A stretch of 64,000 nt of DNA from Yeguia hominis (GTDB taxonomy: Bacteria > Bacillota > Clostridia > Oscillospirales > Acutalibacteraceae): NCBI RefSeq assembly GCF_014384705.1, contig NZ_JACRSN010000016.1, positions 1 through 64,000 of the forward strand, given 5' to 3'. Position 1 is the first letter of the stretch, and each line of letters begins with the position of its first letter. Below, piece after piece: positions 25,383-32,769 of this stretch. Made by a program: the position numbers and the translations under genes. Under the pieces are notes generated by a model. That model was not told where the DNA came from and did not search any database. It was given only the letters and a program-made list of their open reading frames with translations.

Positions 25383-27221
25383 ATGAATATTAATGGCTTA
25401 GATATTTCTTACATTCCATTTACAACCAGAGGTTCCTGGACCGTCGTAAATTATTTAAAATCCGATTATTATGTTTCCTACTTCGGAAGCTTCGGAGACG
25501 ACGCACATAGTACTCAAGCTGATAAAACACCTTTTATTACTACACCTGGGCTCTATCTGCGTTCTGTAAAATCCAGCGTACAAGACTATAATATGGAAAT
25601 CACACGCTTCACTCCACTCATAGATGGAAAACCTGTTGAATATTCGTTAGATTCCACTTTTAGCTGCATCAAGATTATTACATCTGCCGGAAACATCCAA
25701 ATGACCTATCAGGATGACCAAACGCTGCTTATCAAAGGCGTCGGAAAAAATCTGGGACTATTAATGGAATATGCACTCGATGGCCGTATAGCTTACACGC
25801 TGCCGGTTCATTGTCCCGAGGGAACATACTATAAAATTCATCATACTTTTGGTTCCAGTCAGCATGATCGCTTTGGTCTCTATGTACAAAAAGGAAATAT
25901 TTCTTCTGAATTAGAGTGGAACGACCATAGCCATTCGACTTGTACGAAATGCAATTATATTTGCAATGAAGACAATGGGGAATTTCTGCTTGCCATTCAT
26001 GATATGGATCGCTATCAATGGCCCGAGCCCAAAGGTCCCTATGATTTTGAAGCTGCGGAAAAAAACATGAACGAAGCATTTCAAAAATTCCATCATAGTA
26101 TGCCTGTATTACCTACGGAATACGATAAAATTAAAGAATTGATTGCTTACATCTTTTGGGGAGCCGTCGTCCGTCCTCTTGGGTTTTTAAAGCGGGATAC
26201 GGTTCTTATTACTAAAAATGTCGTTTGTTACACATGGGGATTTGAAGCCTGGCTCATTGCGCTGGGACTTTTTGAAACTGACTTTCAGTTGGCTTACGAT
26301 CAACTATTAACACTTTTTGACAGTCAAAATGACATCGGCGGAATTCCTCATATGATTGGAGACACACTGCAAGACTTCAACCATCAAATGCCTCCAAACA
26401 TCGGCTACATTGTTGGTAAAATGATGGAACGTTATAATTTCTCCCGAAAGCAATTAGATGAGCTTTACGAAAAAATATCTCGTTACACTTGGTATTTTCT
26501 TAATTATTGTGATAGCGATCAAAATGGCCTCTGTGAATACATGCATGGCAATGATGCATGCAACGATGATGATATTATCTTTGCAGCTGATAATGGTGTT
26601 ACCTCTCCTGATCTTTCAACTTATATGATACTTCAAATGGACACTCTGGCTAAAATCGCCACAAAGCTTGGGCGTTGGAGAGAGGCCTCTATGTGGGAAA
26701 AGTTGTCCGCTAAAATGGTTAATACTTTGGTGGAAACATTATTTGATCCTAAAACACACCTCCCATTTGCCTTAAATACTTATACAAAGAAAAGAATTGA
26801 TGGGGCCACTCCTTTGTTGTTCACCCCTTTGATGCTGGGAAAAAGACTTCCTAAAGAATGCCGTGATGCTATTATTCACGAGTTAAAAACCAAAAAATAT
26901 ATTACACCATATGGCCTGGCCTCCGAAGCAATTGATAGCCCAACTTATGAAGCAAATGGATTTTTCCGCGGTCCTATTTGGTGGACTCAAACCCTCAGTA
27001 CAGTAGATGGACTTTATAAATGTGGGGAACCAAAATTAGCTCGCCAGTTGGCTAAAGCTTATATGGATCTTTACAAAAATACCGAAAAAATGGCCGAGTG
27101 CTATAACGCGGAAACAGGCGAAGCATTAAAAAATTGCGGATATGTTTCCGGTTCTGCAACCTTCATGATTTTAGGACGTTTCTATTTGGATCCGCCTGTA
27201 CAAGATTTCTCTGCCACTTAA
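25383..27221 (+). CDS. Cytoplasmic glycosidase, GH63/MGH1-like (alpha/alpha)6 fold
   Basis: A 612-residue enzyme without a signal peptide, so it should act on an imported glycoside. The N-terminal ~230 residues look like a beta-rich domain. The C-terminal part (about 240-600) has features of the (alpha/alpha)6 clan that includes GH63, GH37 trehalase and mannosylglycerate hydrolase. These are WGFEAWLIALGL, SDQNGLCEYMHGNDACNDDD (in the place of the usual G-D-D-S-G-x-D), TSPDLSTYMILQM and the substrate motif GFFRGPIWWTQ. AAAGGAGC precedes the ATG. It directly follows the permeases, which ties import to hydrolysis. Candidate substrates include glucosyl- or mannosylglycerate, trehalose-like or kojibiose-like sugars; none is proven. 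Confidence 0.8.
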   Translation: MNINGLDISYIPFTTRGSWTVVNYLKSDYYVSYFGSFGDDAHSTQADKTPFITTPGLYLRSVKSSVQDYNMEITRFTPLIDGKPVEYSLDSTFSCIKIITSAGNIQMTYQDDQTLLIKGVGKNLGLLMEYALDGRIAYTLPVHCPEGTYYKIHHTFGSSQHDRFGLYVQKGNISSELEWNDHSHSTCTKCNYICNEDNGEFLLAIHDMDRYQWPEPKGPYDFEAAEKNMNEAFQKFHHSMPVLPTEYDKIKELIAYIFWGAVVRPLGFLKRDTVLITKNVVCYTWGFEAWLIALGLFETDFQLAYDQLLTLFDSQNDIGGIPHMIGDTLQDFNHQMPPNIGYIVGKMMERYNFSRKQLDELYEKISRYTWYFLNYCDSDQNGLCEYMHGNDACNDDDIIFAADNGVTSPDLSTYMILQMDTLAKIATKLGRWREASMWEKLSAKMVNTLVETLFDPKTHLPFALNTYTKKRIDGATPLLFTPLMLGKRLPKECRDAIIHELKTKKYITPYGLASEAIDSPTYEANGFFRGPIWWTQTLSTVDGLYKCGEPKLARQLAKAYMDLYKNTEKMAECYNAETGEALKNCGYVSGSATFMILGRFYLDPPVQDFSAT

Positions 27222-27238
27222 TCTCATGCGATTTTTCG

Positions 27239-27279
27239 GGGAAGATAGAAAGCAGCATGCTTTCTATCTTCCCCGAAGC
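27239..27279 (+). terminator. Terminator of the ABC-glycosidase operon
   Basis: A long, nearly perfect hairpin CGGGGAAGATAGAAAGC / GCTTTCTATCTTCCCCG lies just after the glycosidase stop. The rest of the 27222-27521 gap is AT-rich and shows nothing else that I can name. Confidence 0.8.
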
Positions 27280-27521
27280 TATTTTCTCCGATACAGCTAA
27301 AAAATTTCCGGAATTAACCGCTCACTCTGCCCTTCGCCTTATCTTTCATTGCTGTCATATAGGTTAAAAGAAGTATCAACAAAGACAGAATTTTAGCATT
27401 TTTAACCATTATATATCATTTTATTACTGCAAATCTCTTTGTTTTTGTGCTGCTATTTTTAAGCAACATATTTACTACAACCGGTTTAAGCTTGCAGTAA
27501 ATAATATTTTAGGAGAAACTT

Positions 27522-28175
27522 ATGAAATTAAAAAAATTCATTGATCTTTCCTGGGAAATAGGAAATGATACGCCCATTTATCCTGGGGACCCTGTTCCCT
27601 CTATCACGCCATTTTGTACAATGTCAAACTATGGGTACAATCTTTCTACCATAATAACGGGAACACAAACCGGCAGCCATATTGATGCGCCCTTTCATGT
27701 CTCTGATGCAGGGCTCACCGTAGAAAACCTTCCACTTTCTTTGTTTTGCGGAAAATCCGTATTGATCGACGTAAGTCAGAAAGGCGTTTGTGAGGAGATT
27801 ACACCTCAAGATATTCTTCCCTATCAAAAGGCAATCAAACCCGGAACTATTCCATTATTTCGAACCGATTGGTGGAAATATGCCGGCACACCTCTTTTTA
27901 CACAACATCCTTTCTTAAATCGGGATAGTGGAGCACTGCTAATTGAATTGGGCGTTTCCTTTTTCGCCATTGATACTTTAAACGCCGATAAATCCGAAGG
28001 AAATTTCTTTCCAGTGCATGATATGTTTGCCAAGCATGGATATGTTATTGGCGAAAACATGTGTCATTTTGATAAAATTGATTTTTCTTCTATTCTATTT
28101 GCCGCTTTTCCATTACATCTAAAAGGTTGTGATGGATCTCCTGTTAGAGCGGTTGCTATGGAGTTAGAAGAATAA
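27522..28175 (+). CDS. Metal-dependent cyclase/hydrolase (kynurenine formamidase-like)
   Basis: A 217-residue cyclase-family protein (same fold as KynB and isatin hydrolase). The family motif HxGTHxDxPxH appears as TQTGSHIDAPFH, where the first His is Thr. This motif supplies metal ligands, so one ligand may differ. A start like KFIDLSWEIGNDTPIYPGDP is typical. AGGAG lies 7 nt before the ATG. It is downstream of the glycosidase but behind a strong terminator, so it may have its own promoter. Substrate unknown. Its stop codon is directly at the junction with a foreign bioY fragment. Confidence 0.85.
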   Translation: MKLKKFIDLSWEIGNDTPIYPGDPVPSITPFCTMSNYGYNLSTIITGTQTGSHIDAPFHVSDAGLTVENLPLSLFCGKSVLIDVSQKGVCEEITPQDILPYQKAIKPGTIPLFRTDWWKYAGTPLFTQHPFLNRDSGALLIELGVSFFAIDTLNADKSEGNFFPVHDMFAKHGYVIGENMCHFDKIDFSSILFAAFPLHLKGCDGSPVRAVAMELEE

Positions 28176-28177
28176 AA

Positions 28178-28370
28178 AACAAATCCACTGGTAACACCGA
28201 TCGCACCAATTCCATACTTTGCGCCCAGCATATATTCACAAAGAGCTCCTGCAAAGGTTTGCAATGTAATCGGTACTCCGGATGGCATGGGAATTGCCGC
28301 TTGAGAAAGAACAATAACCACCGTTGCAAACATCGCGCATAACACTATTTTTTGTTGTTTCTTTTTTCAT
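28178..28370 (-). pseudogene. bioY 5' fragment, frameshifted and truncated
   Basis: On the minus strand GAGGAG and ATG (28370) begin a BioY-like reading frame. After removing one A from the poly-A run at about 28346-28352 it reads MKKETTKIVLCAMFATVV, continuing to PMPSGVPITLQTF, closely like intact BioY at 51.8-52.3 kb. Homology stops after about 60 codons, at the stop codon of the cyclase gene. It is a remnant fused to the end of the island cargo, and not a copy of the local bioY since the sequences differ. Confidence 0.8.
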
Positions 28371-28440
28371 TTCTAAACTCCTCTCACACTTACATCTCCG
28401 GAGGACAATACTTGCCGTTCTCTATCCTGAATTCCGGTGC

Positions 28441-29798
28441 CGTCAAGAATTATGCGCAAAAAGGTTTGCAGACTCCGGCTGAATGAAGTCAGCCGGCAAT
28501 AGGGACGCCGTTCAAAGCCGCCTCCAGATGGTTCATATTCATGTGCTTCTTGTTGCCCCATTGGGTTCCAGCCACGTGGCGAAGCCTCGCGCAGACCAGC
28601 ATCAGCGCAGAGTTCCCATCGGGGAACGTTCCCGCCACACGTGTCCTGCGGCGGATCTCACGGTTCAGCCGCTCGATCACATTGTTGGTGCGGATACGCG
28701 TCCAGTGCTCGCCGGGAAAATCACAGCAGGTCAGCGTCTCCTCGATGCCGTCCTCGACCTTCTTGGCAGCCTCCTTCAGCTTCATCGCTCTCAGCTCGGC
28801 AACAACAACCTTTGCCTTCTCGCGGGAGGCTTTCTTGTTCTCCTGCGCGTGGATCGCCTTGAGCAGTTTCGCTACAATTTTGACCTTTGATTTTGGCACA
28901 ACAGAGAAAACATTGCGGTAGAAATGCACGGTGCAGCGCTGGTATTTGGCATCTGGGAATACTTCGCCCGTGGCCTCCAGCATCCCCATGCACTTGTCGC
29001 CGACGATGAGCTTTACGCCGTCTAGACCCCGCCCGCGCAGCCGCTGGAAAAAGCCGACCCAGCTGGCCTTGTCCTCTTTCATCCCCTCGGCAGCGCCCGT
29101 AACCTCACGGAAACCGTCCTCATTCACGGTAATTGCCGCCAGAATGGCGGCATTTTCGTATTCTCCGCCCCAGTTGCGGCGCAGGCAGATGCCGTCCACA
29201 TAGACATATGGATAGCGTCCGCCCTGCAAAGGCCGGTTCCGCCAGTCTTCAATGCGGACGCAGGCTTTCTTGTTCAGTTCGCTGACGGTGGCAGGCGAGA
29301 CCTTGCTGTCCCACAGGGCTTCGGTGATGTCCTCCACACGACGCACGGAAACGCCTGCCAGATACATTTCAATGAGGGCCTCCTCCACGCTGCTCTCCCG
29401 GCGGCGATACCGCTGCTCGATGACGGCCGTCTCGAAGGATACGCCCTTGCGCCGCGGCATATGGAGCGTGACATCGCCGGAGGTCGTGGTGAGGTTCCGG
29501 TCATAGTGGCCGCTGCGGCAGCCCTGACGGGCCTCGCTGCGCCCGCAGCGGGCCGCCTGCGTCAGGGACTCCGCCTCCTTTTCCAGCAGCTCGTTCAGGG
29601 TTTCTTCCACGCTGCTTCAGACCAATTCCTTGATCTGCCCCTTGATTACTTCCTCGTTCAGCTGTACAATTTTCTCGGACATCGTTTGCTGTCTCCTTTC
29701 GAATGTTTGTGTGGTGACTTCATTCTACCAGAGCCTGCAAGCGATGTCTTCTTTTATCCTCTTTTCAATTTGCGCAACTTATCTTACCTTATCTATCC
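28441..29798 (-). mobile_element. Right IS256-family element, nearly full length
   Basis: About 1.36 kb, the normal IS256 size. The outer end (minus strand) is GATAGATAAGGTAAGATAAG followed by TTGCGCAAATT. The other end (plus strand from about 28441) reads GTCAAGAATTATGCGCAAA, giving an imperfect terminal inverted repeat with a shared TGCGCAAA core. It carries one transposase gene with a nonsense codon. It bounds the island on the right, in inverted orientation to the left remnant. Exact ends and target duplication were not determined. Confidence 0.87.
28489..29682 (-). pseudogene. IS256-family transposase with nonsense codon 22
   Basis: The frame would encode 397 residues of a DDE mutator-type transposase. 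The catalytic Asp residues lie in YVYVDGICLRRNW and GVKLIVGDKCMG, and the Glu in NNVIERLNREIRRRTRV. From ATG 29682 the 22nd codon is TGA (29617-29619), where the left copy has CGA. Translation could only restart at the GTG at 29610, without a good ribosome-binding site, giving an N-terminally shortened protein. Both copies are thus damaged, and the island is probably immobile now. Confidence 0.9.
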
Positions 29799-29934
29799 GT
29801 AAACGGGCATCAGCCGTTTTTATCGAGTGCATACAAATTTGTTGGATTGTTATTCTCAACTCGCTTCGCTCGACGCTTGAAGCGAAAGCTTTTTCACCGG
29901 GTTCCTCCACCGGCATAGCCGATGGTTTTCGGGA

Positions 29935-30034
29935 TACAAAAAGAGCTCCGATATCCCGTTTTGACACGGATATCGGAGCTTTTTATGCGCTACTTTTCAA
30001 TTTCTCAAGGCGAAAGACGATCTGCCGGCGCTTA
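29935..30034. repeat. Right copy of ~100-bp direct repeat flanking the island
   Basis: Matches 16497-16599 in the same orientation. It contains the hairpin terminator and the last bases after and including the TPM gene stop codon. This is probably the original copy, because it is continuous with the intact TPM gene. Confidence 0.9.
29944..29986. terminator. Bidirectional terminator downstream of the TPM gene
   Basis: AGCTCCGATATCC (29944-29956) pairs with GGATATCGGAGCT (29968-29980), with TTTTT on the plus side and A-runs on the minus side. The remaining 29799-29934 stretch has further small hairpins (AAACGG/CCGTTT; GCTTC/GAAGC) but no gene that I can support. Confidence 0.8.
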
Positions 30035-31009
30035 TCGGCGTCCCGCTCCGCCTCCCGCAGAGCGTCCGCCGCCGCCACTTCTTCCGCCACCGGAAGGTCT
30101 GCCGCCACCAAAGCCGCCGGAAGGACGTCCGCCACCCGAAGGCCGACCGCCGCCAAAGCCGCCAAACCCGCCAGGTCCATGCGGCGGTCTAGGTGGTGGA
30201 GGGCCGCGGAATCCGGGCCCGCCGAACCCGCCCATCGGAGGAGGCGGAGGAGGAGGCCTGTGCGAAAATCCGACCGGGCCACGATATCCGCCGCGATACC
30301 GACGCCTTGGACGGAAAAGCAACCGCAAAACGATCAAAATCAGCAAGATGATCAGCACGGTCCGCCAAATACTTTGCCGCAAAAAACGCCACACACTCTG
30401 GATGAAGGACGGCCTGTTTTCCTTCGGCGAAGTCACCGGCGAATTTTGATTTCCGGAAACAATCGCAGAAGACGATTGGGATGACGTCACGCCGCCAATT
30501 GCTTCCATTCGCTCCAAAACAGCCTCAAATGTACTTTTGACCCCGGCATCATATGACTTTTTTGCAAAATCCGGTTCTAAATACTGATACAAGAGGTCGC
30601 TGATTGCCGAATCGGAAAATTGCTTGGTCAGTCCTGCACCCTGCAAGGCGTAGTAATCATCATCCCCGATGGAAAGCAACAGAAGAAACCCATTGTTTTT
30701 TTCTGCCGAACCAATCCCCCACGCAGAAAACAAATCATAGGCGTAATCTGAGATTTCTTCCCCATTCAGGGAATCCACGGTTACCACCACGATCTGCGCG
30801 CCGGTTTCCTGATAGAGGACATCATTTTTCTGCACAATTTCAGATTTTGTTTCCTCACTGAGCACGCCGGCATAATCCGCTACATAAAACTCCGTCGTCG
30901 GATCCGGGACACTTGCCTTCGCAAAAACCAAACCGCCTCCAGAAAAAGCAAAAAGCAGCACAAGACAGAACGCAAGCGCGCCTGCCCCGACCTTTCTGAT
31001 TCTATTCAT
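30032..31009 (-). CDS. TPM-domain (YgcG/Psb32-like) membrane protein
   Basis: A 325-residue protein with a signal peptide (AGALAFCLVLLFAFSGGGLVFA). A TPM domain (about 35-175) starts with FYVADYAGVLSEETKSEI, which is typical. A Ser/Gln linker leads to a membrane span (TVLIILLILIVLRLLF, about 215-232) and a long cytoplasmic Gly/Pro/Arg-rich low-complexity tail ending in GGGAGRR. I chose ATG 31009, with GAGG at 8 nt. It follows lemA in the same direction, a pairing common in Firmicutes. Function is uncertain; homologues are linked to membrane or photosystem repair. Confidence 0.88.
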   Translation of the reverse strand: MNRIRKVGAGALAFCLVLLFAFSGGGLVFAKASVPDPTTEFYVADYAGVLSEETKSEIVQKNDVLYQETGAQIVVVTVDSLNGEEISDYAYDLFSAWGIGSAEKNNGFLLLLSIGDDDYYALQGAGLTKQFSDSAISDLLYQYLEPDFAKKSYDAGVKSTFEAVLERMEAIGGVTSSQSSSAIVSGNQNSPVTSPKENRPSFIQSVWRFLRQSIWRTVLIILLILIVLRLLFRPRRRYRGGYRGPVGFSHRPPPPPPPMGGFGGPGFRGPPPPRPPHGPGGFGGFGGGRPSGGGRPSGGFGGGRPSGGGRSGGGGRSAGGGAGRR

Positions 31010-31046
31010 CCGCATCGCCTCTTTTCACAGCTACCGTTTTCCGTCT

Positions 31047-31616
31047 TCAATAAATCGGATCCAATTTTTCAACGCCCAGAAGATTTGCCAGGAGTCCGCC
31101 CGGAAAAGCCCGAAGCGGCCCTTTGTTAAACCGCTCAGCTGCATCATTATAGGCATCCCGGCGCTGCATGGAAATGCGTTCCACGCGATCTCCGTTTCCG
31201 GCAATCTCCGCATACAGCCGCTCCACTTTTTCCAGATCTGTCGCATCCAAATTCGGCTCCGCTTTGAGTTGGGTATAGAGCGCCTCCGCGCTCTTAATCA
31301 GCTTCTGGTTCGCCGTATACTGTTCCGCAGGCTGTCCGGATGTCTCCGACTGATGCAGCAAGGTTTCTGCCGTCTGGCAAACCGCCGCGTCTTTTCCCAG
31401 GTACTGGTTTCCCAGCTCTACCAGCTGTCCTGTGCAAGTTTCGCAGACCGACATATATTCCGACACATCTCCGAGACCATCTGTCCCGGTATGATACAAA
31501 TCCTGTACATCATCGGAAAGCTTTTGCAGGGAACAGCAGCTGCCGCCCAGGATCGATCCGATGATGAACACAACCATAACCGCGACCGCAAAGCCCCGGT
31601 TCCGCAACAGCTTCAT
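31047..31616 (-). CDS. LemA family protein
   Basis: A 189-residue protein with an N-terminal membrane span (about 9-27), a helical coiled domain, and the LemA C-terminal signature DAYNDAAERFNKGPLRAFPG. GAGGTG lies 6 nt before ATG 31616. It lies 37 bp upstream of the TPM gene and 22 bp after the TelA-like gene. Its role is not firmly known; the family is usually next to TPM or peptidase genes at the envelope. Confidence 0.88.
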   Translation of the reverse strand: MKLLRNRGFAVAVMVVFIIGSILGGSCCSLQKLSDDVQDLYHTGTDGLGDVSEYMSVCETCTGQLVELGNQYLGKDAAVCQTAETLLHQSETSGQPAEQYTANQKLIKSAEALYTQLKAEPNLDATDLEKVERLYAEIAGNGDRVERISMQRRDAYNDAAERFNKGPLRAFPGGLLANLLGVEKLDPIY

Positions 31617-31638
31617 TCCTTTCACCTCGGTTCAGCGG

Positions 31639-32769
31639 TTATTTTCGGACCTCCAGCAGTTTTTGTTTGAGCTCGCCCTCAATCCGGCCCAGTTCTGCTT
31701 CTGCTTCACGCCGCTTGGTACGCCCGTCCTCCTGAATTTTGGCAACCTCATCGAGCGTGTCAATCAGCGCACGGTTGGTATTCTGCAGCGTTTCAATATC
31801 CACAACGCCGCGCTCGGACTCTTTCGCCGTCTCGATCGTGCCCATTTTGAGCATCTCTGCATTTTTTTGCAGAAACGCATTGGTCATATCGGTCACCTCG
31901 CGCTGTGCCCGGATCGCCTGCTGCGAATGCTCAAGACCCAGCGCCAGCACCATCTGGCTCTTCCAGAGCGGAATGGTATTGACGATCGTCGACTGGATCT
32001 TCTCCGCCATCAGCTTATCGTTATTCTGAACCAGGCGGATCTGCGGGGCAGTTTGGATGGAGACCATCCGGGTAAGCTCCAGGTCGTGCAGCTTTTTCTC
32101 AAAGCTGTCGCACATTGCCGCGAGATCGCTTGCTGCCTGCGCATCTTCCGGCAAGCCTGTCTGTTTTGCCTTTTCCTGCCGTTCTACCAGTGCACCGCTC
32201 CGGGTTTCTTCCAGCTTGCGCTTTCCGGCCAGGATATAAAGAGAAAGCTCTTTAAAATACGTCAGATTCATCTCGTACATCTTATCCAGCATGGCAATAT
32301 CCTTCATCAGCTGGATCTGATGGTTTTCGAGTACGTCTACGATCCGGCCAACGCTGACTTCGGCCTTCTCGTATTTTGTTTTCATCGCGTCGAGCTTGTT
32401 TCCAGCCCGTTTGAAAATTCCCAAAAAGCCTTTTTCTTCTTCCGCAGAAAAGCCTTTGAGTTCTGTCACCAGGCCGGTAATTGCCTCTCCGATTTCTCCC
32501 AAATCTTTTGTCCGCACATTTTGCAGCGCGGTCTCGGAAAATCCGGCGACTTTCTGCTGTGCCGCCGAACCGTAATTGAGAATCTGGCTCGTGTTAGAGA
32601 GGTCAATCTTTTCAGAAAAGGCCGCTACCATCTGTTTCTCTTCCGGCGTCAGCGTGCTCTCGTCAAATTTTACTGCCGTTGCGTCCCGATCCTTTTCCGC
32701 TTTTGCCGTGGGATCCAACACCAATTCCGGCGTTTCTGCGTTGTCCAGTGTCAATTTAATCTCGTCCAT
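31639..32769 (-). CDS. TelA/KlaA-like toxic anion resistance protein
   Basis: A 376-residue cytoplasmic, mostly helical protein of the TelA (YaaN) family, linked to tellurite and other stress resistance. The central segment TMxxx-like YEKAEVSVGRIVDVLENHQIQLMKDI and the C-terminal NTNRALIDTLDEVAKIQEDG are characteristic. AAAGGAGGATC precedes ATG 32769. It overlaps the xpaC end by 14 bp. In Bacillus xpaC and yaaN are likewise adjacent. No metal or tellurite determinants of other types are nearby. Confidence 0.9.
   Translation of the reverse strand: MDEIKLTLDNAETPELVLDPTAKAEKDRDATAVKFDESTLTPEEKQMVAAFSEKIDLSNTSQILNYGSAAQQKVAGFSETALQNVRTKDLGEIGEAITGLVTELKGFSAEEEKGFLGIFKRAGNKLDAMKTKYEKAEVSVGRIVDVLENHQIQLMKDIAMLDKMYEMNLTYFKELSLYILAGKRKLEETRSGALVERQEKAKQTGLPEDAQAASDLAAMCDSFEKKLHDLELTRMVSIQTAPQIRLVQNNDKLMAEKIQSTIVNTIPLWKSQMVLALGLEHSQQAIRAQREVTDMTNAFLQKNAEMLKMGTIETAKESERGVVDIETLQNTNRALIDTLDEVAKIQEDGRTKRREAEAELGRIEGELKQKLLEVRK

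Noticed and set aside
28489..29610. Intact transposase starting at the GTG 29610
   Set aside because: The family start lies upstream at ATG 29682 and is shared with the left copy; a TGA lies between and the GTG lacks a proper ribosome-binding site, so I call it a pseudogene.
29799..29934. Small gene or RNA between the right IS and the TPM gene
   Set aside because: Only short hairpins and A/T tracts are seen; an open minus-strand frame there has no start signal and crosses the IS end.
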